Shown: positions 42,671-53,900 of the stretch, in pieces
Layout: the number at the start of each line of letters is the position of its first letter
Position numbering within the stretch: the first letter of the stretch is position 1
Assembly: GCA_958510825.1 (NCBI GenBank)
Contig: OY294044.1
Coordinates: forward strand, 72,676,095 to 72,740,094
From: Brachypterus glaber
Taxonomy: Eukaryota > Arthropoda > Insecta > Coleoptera > Kateretidae
Direction of reading: 5' to 3'
DNA length: 64,000 nucleotides
Translations under genes and position numbers: made by a program
Notes under the pieces: model-generated
Told to the model about the DNA's origin: nothing
Databases searched by the model: none
The model's input: the letters and a program-made list of their open reading frames with translations, nothing else

Positions 42671-42769
42671 CATAAACTGTTTGTCTACTGCTTTAAAGGT
42701 AATTCTTCTCCAATGGAGCTCTCTACAACTAGAATTATGAAACAAAAGACGTCTACCCTATCTCTATCT

Positions 42770-43055
42770 CATTTGTGCTACACTTTCCAGCCAACCAAAT
42801 AAATACTGTATTTGTTTTTCATACAACAAATACAGTATTTATTTGGTTGACCGGAAAGTGTAGCGGCACGAACGAACATAGCTAATGTGAATCTGTAGAA
42901 TAAGATAATTCTACTAAAATTTAGATGGCGCCACTAATTTCTTTAATAGAAATAATATAGATACACTTTTCGCCCGGCCAAGTAAATATTGTATTTGTTC
43001 AACAAAGAACAAATACAGAATTTGTTTGGTTGGGTGGAAGTGGGAGTGTATGTCT
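42770..43055. repeat. Two related stem-loops in tandem
   Basis: Stem 1: CTACACTTTCC...CCAACCAAATAAATACTGTATTTG mirrored by CAAATACAGTATTTATTTGGTTG...GGAAAGTGTAG (42778-42862). Stem 2: ATACACTTTTCGCC...GTAAATATTGTATTTGTTC mirrored by GAACAAATACAGAATTTG...GTGTAT (42961-43050). The stems share the AAATACAGTATTT core. Confidence 0.8.
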
Positions 43056-43261
43056 TCTATCCTTTTTGGGTAGAACTTTTGTCCCTGTCTAATCTAACGG
43101 GAGAAATCGCCATTGGCTCTCAGCATGCTTTAGCATAAATCCACTATGTAATGGCTTTGACCTAAAAGCTTCCTATTTAGCACGGAAATCAGTATTTTCG
43201 AAAAAAAAAAATACGGTTTTAACTAGTTTAATATTATTAACTGTTGGCATTAATGTTCCTT

Positions 43262-43436
43262 TAAAGGCGGTTCAACAACACTTGCCAACTGCGACGAATA
43301 TTCGGTCAAGCATAGTAAAGCATGAACGCGCATGATTAAGCGGCTAGTAGGTGCACACTTGCTTTGACTGACTGTGATTACTTGTCACTTGACCGAATAT
43401 TCGTCGTACTTGGCGAGTGGTGTGGGACCGCCTTTA
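43262..43436. mobile_element. Foldback MITE, TAAAGGCGGT ends
   Basis: TAAAGGCGGTTCAACAACACT and CGACGAATATTCGGTCAAG are mirrored by CTTGACCGAATATTCGTCG and AGTGGTGTGGGACCGCCTTTA. Size 175 bp with AA/CA on the flanks; family not assigned. Confidence 0.8.
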
Positions 43437-43894
43437 CACAAAGATCTAGAATACTTTTTACCAACACTAATGTGTATAGGTGCCGACTTGTCAAAATCCC
43501 AGGGGAGAGGCCAAAATACTTTAGGTAAAAAAAAATTTACATAAAACAAATTTTTATAAAAAAAGACTTAAAATACATATACTTAAAAGCTGTGAAGCTT
43601 TTAAAATATTTTAAAGTATAGACAATATTCCAAGGGGGACCCGGCCCCCCTGGTATGAGTCCAGGGGAGCCATGGCCCCCGGAGTCGGCGTCTATGCTCA
43701 TGTGTGATTAATCTATGCACATGAGTGTTTACTATCTTAATGTTTACTATTTTTTTTCCTTTGTAAACTAGTTAATTTTTTATTTTAATCCTAGATTATC
43801 TTCATTGGTTTTTAAAAAAATCAAACATATTTAATTTTCTCCCAATACAAATTATATTTTAATATAATTCAATTATTTGTACATGCTATCTCTC

Positions 43895-44330
43895 TATACA
43901 GGGTTATTTAGAAATAGGGTAATTCATTTTAACGCGTGATTCTACAAAGGAAAATACGAAAAAAAGTTGCTATAAACATATGTCCCTTTGGAAGTGGCTA
44001 AAAAAATCGGTTTTTATTTAATAACTCAGGAACTCTTTGAGATACCAACGAGGTTTTGCATGTGAACTAATTCTAATATGTTATTTTTATGTGCTTATTT
44101 TAACTAGGGGCGTCCGAAACGGGGGAGCCTTATCAGTCTTTTGTCCCAAACTTTTTTCTGTGTAACTTTTTTGTAATTTTATTATTAGAACATGATTCCT
44201 CAGTTCAAAATATACATAAAAAGGTACCTACACTTGTTGTGATACTGTAGGATTAACCGTTTTCGAGAAAATTTCACGTTTTGAGGACGAATAATTAAAT
44301 ACTAAAATGTTAAAAATAAAAATTTCAATA
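43895..44330. mobile_element. ACAGGGTTATTTAGAAATAGGG-end repeat copy
   Basis: Starts TACAGGGTTATTTAGAAATAGGG followed by GCGTGATTCTACA, and has the CCCAAACTTTTTTCTGTGTA and TACTGTAGGATTAACCGTTTTC blocks seen in the copies at 13766 and 44725. The right end is not clear. Confidence 0.6.
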
Positions 44331-44429
44331 ATGCGGAGTGATTCTACATACATGCATGCAGGTCAAAAAATTATTTTTAAAGCTACTATGGGCCTTTAAT
44401 AATGGTGCATTTTTAGGAGACCAAATTTT

Positions 44430-44640
44430 GATAAGGTGGAGCAAGGCGAAGAGCGTTCGCTTTGTAATGCCGAGGTCGCGGGTTTGAATCCCGCCTGGGG
44501 CATGGATGTGTAGTGGTGTCTTAAAAATTGCTATTATAAGTAATAGTAAGTTTTTTGAACTACATGGGTATGAACACAATGTAGAACAAAATAATTGTAA
44601 AATTATTGACGAATAAATTTATTTATTTTATTTATTTACA
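44430..44640 (+). repeat. tRNA-derived SINE-like element
   Basis: The head at 44437-44503 reads like a tRNA: a CGAAGAGCGTTCGCTTTGTAATGC anticodon arm (TGT-like loop) and GGGTTTGAATCCC, a good B box, followed by GCCTGGGGCA. The 5' acceptor half does not pair, so it is not a working tRNA. An unrelated body follows and ends in an AATAAATTTATTTATTTTATTT tail near 44638. Confidence 0.6.
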
Positions 44641-44723
44641 TATAAATAGGCCATAACCGACACGGTTGAATGGAGTACCTACTGAATGGTAGGTACAACC
44701 TTAAAAAAATAAAGTACCTGTAC

Positions 44724-45440
44724 AGGGTGATCAATAACTGGCATGCCAAAATTTAAGACGCGATTCTGCATTCAAAAATATCAAAAATAGTTCCTATAAA
44801 GGTTGGTCCGAAAATGAGCCATAAGGGAGCTATGACCCTTTAAAATTGTAATAAAAATAAGGTTTTTAATTAATAACCCTCTAAGCTAGAGCGACGAGCT
44901 TTTGCATGTATACTAGTATTAATAAGTACTAATACTAGTATTAATAAAGGCAATGTGTTAATTTATTTTTTTGAATTTATCCAGATGTGTCCCTACACGG
45001 AAAAATGTATTAGGTTTAACACATTTTTGTCCCAAACTTTTTATGTGTACTTTTTTTGGATTTTTTTGTAAAAATATGGATTCCTTGAGTAAAAATCCAT
45101 AAAAAATGTCATATAGTGTAACACTGTAGGAGCAACCGCTTTCAAAAAAAATGTAATTAAGAGGAAGTAACATTTTGTGCCACCAAAAAAGTTACTTTTT
45201 AAAAGGCTATAACTCCTTTATTTTAATTTAGGTGTTTTAGTGAAGAATACTTTTTTGCTCAGTTTTAAATAAAGAATCACTCTGCAGCATTAAAATTTTA
45301 TTGATGCTTTTTTTTGTTTCCCATTCAATATGTCATCTTCGAAGGGCCGTAGCTCCTTTAGGGCACATTTCCGGACCAACCTTTATAGAAACTTTTTCAT
45401 ATTTTTGGATGTAGAATCACCTCTTAAATTTTGGCATGGC
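44724..45440. mobile_element. Inverted-repeat element, best copy of the CAGGGT(G/T)ATTCA family
   Basis: Left: ACAGGGTGATCAATAACTGGC, then GCCAAAATTTAAGACGCGATTCTGCAT. Right: ATGTAGAATCACCTCTTAAATTTTGGCAT, its imperfect complement. The body parallels 13766-14340. No transposase frame. Confidence 0.7.
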
Positions 45441-45444
45441 ATTC

Positions 45445-45978
45445 ACTGATATGATTTTTTTTTCTTAGTTTTTGATGTACTGAAATTTTGGTTAATATTT
45501 GTTGGCAAAGGCAGGTTGAAAATGCTAGAATACAAAAATTTACGATATGTATTTTATAAAAAGAGGATATCTCTCTTAGGATTGATTTTTGGAAGTACCT
45601 GTATACGGATCTGTGGCTACGGGAAATATGTTTGAAATGTGTGTGCAAGTGGGAGGACCGATGTAGGCACGAATGCCTTATAACGCTCTTGACGAAAAGA
45701 AGAGAGCGCGAATGATTCCTCCCCGTACGTCGGAGACTTTCTTTCATGCGGAGAACTATATATCTATGGTCTAGAGTACGAAGGTGCTAAGTACATCAGG
45801 TTTCCCAACATACTTAGCACCTTTGTATGCTAGCCCATCGATATGAGTTTTTTTTTTCAGTTTTTGATGTACCCGGCATCTTGAAATTTTGGTTAATATT
45901 TGTTGGCAAAGGCAGGTTGAAAATGCTAGAATCAAAAAATTTACGATTTGTATTTTATTTATAAAAAGAGGAAGTATT
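45445..45978. repeat. Direct repeat pair, about 400 bp apart
   Basis: TTTTTGATGTAC...GAAATTTTGGTTAATATTTG and TTGGCAAAGGCAGGTTGAAA...TTTACGAT recur at 45470-45560 and 45860-45960. The intervening 290 bp contains AAAGAGAGCGCGAATGATTC and TACGTCGGAGACTTTC with no assignable function. Confidence 0.65.
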
Positions 45979-45979
45979 A

Positions 45980-46770
45980 CAAAGAAAAAAACAAAACAAT
46001 TTTTTTTATACGATTTATTACATAAACTATCAATAAAATAATTAAAATTATTTTAAATAAATTAATTGCATACACAATATGTATTACTTGAATGTACATA
46101 TTTCCTTCAATTAATATAATACATAAATAACTAAAAAATATAACAAGCTAAAAAATTGACATCACTTCAAGTATTAAAAGGTAAAATTTTTTAGTCCTAA
46201 TTAATTTTTTATAAATGGGGCCTTGGCAAATAGACACAATATTGAAGAGGATCAACATAGGGTAAAGTTGGGCAAGTATATTAACATAGGGCTTATATAT
46301 TTTTCTATGACTTCACATTTATTGAATCTAGTATAAATAAATTTTTATTTAATTCCATAAACGTTTTTATGCATGAAAGACCAGTTTTTTTAATATAAAG
46401 TTATGAAAAAACCACTTTTGATGCAGCAGTCATTTTAATCTTTGATTTATATAAAATAAAAATGAATATAGACCAATATAATATTAAGCTGACGATTTAA
46501 TAGTACTCACAATCTGCCCTAATGTTTTAATTTTAAATAAATTAAAAAAAAAACATTTAAACAGGCAGACTTTTCAATTTTACCCTAACAAATTTAAGGA
46601 ATTTATAAAATTAATGTAATTGTTTTTTAAAAAATTATCTTTTAAGGGTAATATATTATTTTTTAAAATAAGTTTGGTAGTTTTTTGCTTAATTTTATAA
46701 ATAAATAAAAGTTTCTAACCCAATTTAATTCAAATATATAGGTAAATCACTGTAAAAACAACCTTGTTTT
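45980..46770. other. AT-rich intergenic DNA between pescadillo and pelota
   Basis: No coding signal or clear repeat was recognised. Confidence 0.45.
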
Positions 46771-46784
46771 CTCATTCGGTTAAT

Positions 46785-47530
46785 TACGACCAATGAAATA
46801 CACGATTCGCTCATCGCAGTAATGAGAAAAATCTAGCACATGCTAGACGGGTGTCAAAAGTGGCTTCCGTTTAGGCAGTTGTAGTTTTATGAAATAGTTT
46901 AATTTGAGTGGGGTTACGGTGCGCATCAGGTCCACAAAAATGAACTGTATTTTTGCACTGATTTCTGGTTTTATTACCAAAACTTACTATCGAATATAAT
47001 TAGGTGCGGAAAACCCAGTTTTTTTTTGTTAGAATATATAGCAAAAGATTGTTAAAATACTCACGAATTTCTGTTTGATTTTTTTAGTGGGGGCGTTGGT
47101 TTACGCTAACAATGGTTTGGTTTTGTAGTTTGCTGGTTTGGTGATTTTTTTTAATGGGAGGCGTTGGTTTACGTTAATAATGGTTTGGTTTGGTAGTTTG
47201 CTGGTTTGGTGTTTTTTTTTAATGGGAGGTATTTTCGGATAAGATATTTCAGAATTTAGAAGGCGATATATTTTAAGAATCAAATGTTTATTAATGAATA
47301 TTCCGCAATTTTTTTTTACGAAAATACTATTAAAAGCGAGTACTTTTAGCCAATTAAAAAAAACTGTTAGCTTGCAAAGAAAAAAGTAGATATTTTTGTA
47401 AAATTCTGCAAAAGAATGTTACATAACCTTAAAATTTTTGGCATACGTCAAAACAAAAATAAGAAAATCAGTGCGCATGCGCTGGATTCTTCTTATTACT
47501 GCGGTGAGTGAATCGTTGAAATACTGGATT
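46785..47530. mobile_element. Candidate inverted-repeat element with internal tandem repeat
   Basis: ACGATTCGCTCATCGCAGTAATGAGAA at 46802 faces TTCTTATTACTGCGGTGAGTGAATCGT ending near 47516. The interior has two 68-bp direct units starting GGCGTTGGTTTACG at 47092 and 47160; the reverse complement of this unit occurs near 63195-63240. Confidence 0.6.
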
Positions 47531-47911
47531 ATCCAGTATTTCATACTGGACTATCCAGTATGTCATTAAGCGTACGCTTCTCGTTATTTTATAAGGTTGG
47601 TATCGCGCGCATGCGAAAACATGGTTTAGATTACGGTGGTCAACCTATAATTTTTAAGAAAAAGTAGATGGTAGAATTAAATATGGATAGGGTGATAATC
47701 ATTGTAAAAAGTTAATCAAAAAAATTGCGAATTTATTTTTGTGGAATATCATTAAAAAACTGTCTTAATTTGTTTTCAAAGGACTACTTAAAAAAAAAAA
47801 CGAATATTGTACTATTACCCTTAAAAAAAATTACCAAAGTACCAACTTAAGTTTTAATACAAATTAATATTTATGTTGGTACTATTAAAATATAAAATTT
47901 AATATTTACGT

Positions 47912-50900
47912 TTAGTCTTCCGTCTCACTATCTTCGTCGTCCAGTTCTGGCATTGGAAAACGAAGTATTGCAGCGACTCCTGTTAACTGCTCTAATTCTA
48001 AAAAGACAAAACTTTATTTTTATATATTTTTTTAACCTCTTGTATATAAAAAAGTACATTACGATTGGATACAATAAAATTTCTATCTGAGATAACCCTT
48101 GACAGTGGGTTATCTCAGATAGAAATACGGCAAAACGTTATACCTTATAAGGTAAGCAGGGGCGTTCCGAGCTTTTTGTCGTAGGGGGTTGTGAGGTAAA
48201 ATTTTCCGACTTAATTTTTTTTGCCTCCCAAAAATTTTGACGACTAAAAAAATTCATCACCCCCAAAAAATTGTTTACCCCCGAAAATATTTTTACACCA
48301 ACCATCCCCTACACCTGCCACGGAACGCCCCTGAAGGTAAGCCTAGCCTGTAGATAACAAGCCGAGGTGCCAAAAAACCCGAATACGAAAAAATGGACGT
48401 GTTTCATTTTTATGCCTAAAGATAAATTTGTCTTTATAAGGGAAATAAAAAAGCCAAAACGTTGGTTAATTAAAAGTCCTTTTTAAATTCAACCAAATTC
48501 ATAATAAAAATCAATGGATTTCTCTGATTTTCCTGATGATAGCAATCAATATTGTTGAAACTTGGAATTTCAAATTTAAATAAATAAGCCAAAACGTGAC
48601 CGAATCAAATGTAATGTTTAATTAAATTTAATATAGTCATATTAATGGCGCAGGTCGCTTACAAAATAACTTTACAATACGATATTTCAAGAACGCATTG
48701 ACACAGAGACTTGAATTTTGAACCAAAGATTTTCAATGAGGCAAAAAAAGTCTTTATGTCAAAGCGTTCTTGAAATATCGTAGTGTAAAGTTGTTTTGCA
48801 AGCTACCTGAACCATTAATACGACTTTATGGACCATATGATACAGAAATCATAACAAAAATCTATGGATTCTTTAGCAGATTTTTTGTGGAGCAGCGGTT
48901 ACTAACCAAGTTAGTGGAATATGTATTTCTTTCTTTTTTTAACTAATCAATTAAACAGAGAAAGAGATTTACCGAATGGTAACTATTAATATTGTCGAAA
49001 CAGGTATTTCATAAAGGGTTATTCAGAAATAGAGTAATTAAAAAAAACACATCTAGGTCCATATTACGCAGTCGTTTAGGAGCAGATTTTTTCAAAAGAA
49101 ACACTCCTTAAATTAGTACGCCACTGGCTAAAAATTAATAAACACCAATTGAGTAAATTTCGTTTATGAAGATTTATTTATATTTCAAAAATTGAAGAAC
49201 ATTCTGGTAGAATGATTCTGCTGTTAATATTGTCTCATTATTTAATTATAAAAAACAAACAGTTTTTCTTTTATGACTTTAGAAACCGCGCGCCTTTTAC
49301 ACAAAATATTAAATAAAATTATTATTCTTATTTTCAAAGATGTTACTAGAGAATCACTATCTCACTAAAAAATATTTGGTTAAAACAACGATAAATTTAT
49401 TTCTCATGATTTTACATTTAGGTATCTAAAAAACTACTAAATTTTTAAGATATTAGTTTTTTTAATTCACTTTAATTCAATTTTTAGTTCTCACAAAACC
49501 TTTTATTACAAGTACCGTTACTTAAACTCTATTACATTACATTTTTGCAAACAAAAACCTTTATGCCGTGATTTTGCCAAAATTCAGCATTTGATTCTCA
49601 TTTAAACTACAATCGTATCAAATATACTCGTCATAAACACCTCTTATCAGTAGAAAATCGAGCTACTGATATGAAGCTGTTGAAATTCTGAACAACGAGA
49701 GCCGTAAATAGCTCTATGGCTGCGACATGTTTACCAACTCTCGTGCATTTATTTATTATGTGTTTTTGAAATTAATAATGTTTTGTTTGGATCGTGATTT
49801 TTTCAGAAATTTTTCCAGTTTTTAGGCTCTTGACATAAAAAATACAAATCGAAATTGTTGATTTTTAAAATAAAATTTCAAGCACATTTGGAATAATGGG
49901 CAATAGATTGCAATGTGAATAAAATTTAGGAAAAGCTTTTTCTCAAAATTTATATTTACTTTGCTCATTACTATAGCCCGGATCTAAATAGACATTTCCC
50001 TGGAGCATGCAAAAATTAGAAAGTTAAAAAACTTTTTTTAAACTATTGTTTACCAGGCGGAATGTTATGTCGACGCTGATAATACTCAGTGAGTCAGTGG
50101 TCCATGACTCATGGAGAAGTACTTATATATTATTTTTTTTTTGAAAATTGTTTCTCTTTTCAAAAAACGAATAGAAATTGCAAAAATGGTGTTTTTTTTT
50201 AATTAATTAATCGTTTTTTAAAAAGGGAAACAATTTTCAAAAAAAAAAATTAAGTCTTTCTCCGCGAGTCATGGACCATGGCCAAGTGATTCACTGAGTA
50301 TTAACAGCGTCAACATGACATTTCGCTTGGTGAATAATAGTGTAAAGTGTCTATTTACTTGAAAACGAGTTTTTTTTAAATTCTAGTTTTTGCATGCTCC
50401 CGGTAAACGGCAACTTCGATCCAGGCCGTGCCTATTACTGACTGTTTCCAAATAAAAATGCTTATATCTTCTTTTATTGCTTCATTTTAGTTAATTAACA
50501 AAAAATCCTGCAAATCAAATGTAATAAATGGATAAATACTTACGTTCTCCTGAGATATGCAGACTTGAAAATATTCGGACATCACCACTCGACTCTCGAA
50601 CTGAATCAACCAATTTTACATACTCTTTTCTTAGGTTTAAATCTTGACACCTAGAAAAATAATTATGAAACAAGCTGTGAAGATATGTAATGCCGCACAT
50701 TCTATTATATATTATTCACAGTAAATATATATTGCATTTTCCCAAATATTTAATAAAAAATTAAAAAAATACATTTTTTAACCTCTTTTTTAAAATCGAC
50801 AAATAAGAAAAAAAATTTTTCAATATTTTTCAATTTTGTTTTTGCAAAAAAACGAAAAATTAAAAAAAAATTTCAAAACGTTTTTTCAGTATTTTTTAAA

Positions 50901-53900
50901 ATTTCAAAAAGTCCAAACCCCCATAACTTTTTTGTTTTCAGGGGGATTACTTTCAAAATTGGTAGAATTGATCCTTATAACAAAAGTAATTTATCCTAAA
51001 AAAGTTACGTTAAACTTGATTTTTCCTGATAATTCCAAGTCGATCAGATTATTCGTTCTTGAGTTATCGTGTCTACAAAAATCGTGCCATCAGAAGGATG
51101 GACACACGGACAAAAAAAAGTTTCTTATTTTTTCATGAAACAAATTTATTCCCAAGAATTTTTTGTGTAGGACGATTTTTGAAAGTTTTGGAAAATTCGA
51201 AACTCCGTACTTATAATATTATTCTAGCGCAGGCGCTGTGAATAATATAATAAGGTATTATTTATTTTTAAATACTCAATATTGTACAATAGGGCAATTA
51301 AAAAAAAAAACACGATTTTTGGAACCCCCCATTATGTCGTGAAAAACACCATAACAAACCCTATAGGATCGTATGTTTATACTTTTACCCAAATAGTCCA
51401 AATAGGATCTAGAAGCACCACTTTTGGGACAAATTTTGTTTATAAATTCTTAGAAGGGGTCAAAGTGTTTTTCAAGTGGAAAGCAATTACTTTTGTCTCA
51501 ACACAAAAGTGGATACAGACGTGTATCTAGACACTGGACATTAGTACTTATATTATGACCCAAAGACGAGAAATAATGTTTCTCGGTCGCATGCGGAGAT
51601 TGTGGCGTGAGCCGAGATTCACAACCACGTAAGACCGAGGTTAATTTCTCGTCCATGTATCATACGTTATTTTTTATTCGCTGCAGCGCGTCAAAGTAAA
51701 ACAAAAGACAAACTCTTAATAAAAGTGTCACTTTTAACTTAACATTTCTAAGCCAAAATGTCACTTTGGAATACAAGCGAATTAAAACATATTTTGAAGA
51801 ATAATAATAATTGTGATTAAACTAAAATTTCCTCTCTTTCTTTGGTTAGTTTAATTTTTTTCATAATTTATTGAGAAATAAAAATTTGTTTATAGAAGAA
51901 ATACTGCTGCCAACAAAATAATACTTTCCCCTATAGGCGTTGGTTCATTAAAATAATAAAAAAAATGTTCAAAAAAAATTTTTCTTTTCAAATTAAAAAA
52001 AAAAATAAGTTTCTTTTTTCGCAAAACGAAAAATAAATTGAAAAAAATGTTTGGACTTTTTGTTTTTACCCCATTTTACCCCAACCCGATTTTTACGAAA
52101 AACAATCCCAGCCTAGAACTTTGGATAATCAATCTGTGGTCTAAATTTGAAGTCTTTAGCTCGAAGCGTTCTTTATTTATCGTGGTCACAAATTTCCCGG
52201 ACACACAGACAGACCGACATACATTTTTTTTACGGAAATCATATTTTTTGGATATAAAACGCCCAGAAACGTAAAAAAGCAATAAAAATTTTTCGATTTT
52301 TTTTACTAACGCAAGACTTTCCTTGGGGGAAAGTAAAAAGTTTATGAAAAAAATCATAGTTGACAAGAAGTTGAACTAAAAGTTTGTGTTATTTGAGACA
52401 GATACTTACAGGGTGGCCACTATTTTTGAGCAACAAATTTCCCTGACTTTTCCCAGTTTTCCAGGCAATTTTTTTGATTTTTCCCCGACCAATAAGGAGA
52501 GTCTTATGACAAAAAAAACGACTTTTTTAATTTGATTTTCTATTCGAATAGGGCGTATTTTATTTATGGATACTAAAATTAGGGTTCTAATACTTTTTTA
52601 TTAGTTTACTTACTTACCAGACAATAATTGAGTAAGTATTTTTTAAATTATATGCAAAAAAAATTGATAAGTTATTAAAAAATACATGCATTTGTAAAAA
52701 AAAGCACAAAATTAGGGCTGCAGACGAAAATTTTAATTAATACATAAAAGAATTCGCAAAATGTAGTATTTTTTTTGCTTGTTTCCTACTGCTTTATAAG
52801 TCCAAACTTGTTTGGCAAATTTGGTTTTTGACAGGCAAATCTTTTATAAAGAAGTATAATGTAGGCGCCGCAGGAGAAAATTTTTAAAATAATATGCAAA
52901 AAAGTAATTTTAAAACAAACCAAGTCTTTTTAAATAAAAAATAATACATGAATTTATTAAAAAAAACAATTTTTTATTTTTTTTTTTGCAAAAAAGTAGA
53001 TAAAAGTAAGTTATTAAACAAATTAGGCCTTAGAAATTTAAAAAAATTAATGCATTTGTAAAAAAGAGCACAATATTAGGGCCGCAGGCGAAAATTTTAA
53101 TTAATACATGAAATAATTCGCAAAAGTATAGTATTTTTTTGCTTGTTTTCTACAGCTTTATAGTTAATAACAATTTCGTGGGTGAAAATATTAAAAAATA
53201 TTGCAAAAAAAAACTTCTTTGACAAATTGGTTTTTGAAGGGCAAATCCTTTATAAAGAAGTATAATGTATGCGTCGCAGGCGAAAAATTTTCAATAAATA
53301 AGGTTTAAATAGCATTCCCTGGATTGAAAATAATAAGCAATTCTCTACAATATGGTCTCTGGCAATCATTAGAAAACTTTTTTTTAATTTATATAATTTT
53401 TCTTAAATTTTTGTTTTTTTTTTAATTTTCCCTGACTTTTCACAAAATTCCCTGACTTTTTCCTGTCGGTCAAATTTCCTGACTTTTCCCGGTTTTCCAG
53501 AGAGTTGCCACCCTGTACTTACCTAAAGAGATGATCCGATATCAACAACGTTTCAATGGCTTGTGCTTCGTTGGCCGCTTCAACATGTTTCTTGCCATAG
53601 AAAGCTTTGGCAGGCTCGCATTGCAACGTTTGATAAAAGCTTTCCAAAATTTTGACTTCGCCTGCGGCTTTTGTATCTGATATTTTGTTTACGACAGCCG
53701 GATCTTGAAGTACTTCTAAAACAAAATAAAAACGAGCCGTATACCCTAGTAGAAATTTAAATACTGAATTACATCGGCACTTAGTGCTACTAAGAGTGCC
53801 GATGTATTGAAATCTTCGCCGAAAAGTCAAAATCCATGACCAAGTTTTTTCACATTTCTCGACGTTTTAGACCTTTCTGAGTAGAAATCAGTAAAAAAAA

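Noticed and set aside
44437..44503. Possible tRNA-Thr gene
   Set aside because: B box and anticodon-like loop are present, but the acceptor and D-stems do not pair; better explained as a SINE head.
45424..45747. Minus-strand 107-codon frame containing a splice-acceptor-like TTCTAG
   Set aside because: Part of its sequence is directly duplicated 400 bp away with frame-breaking differences, so it is repeat, not a conserved exon.
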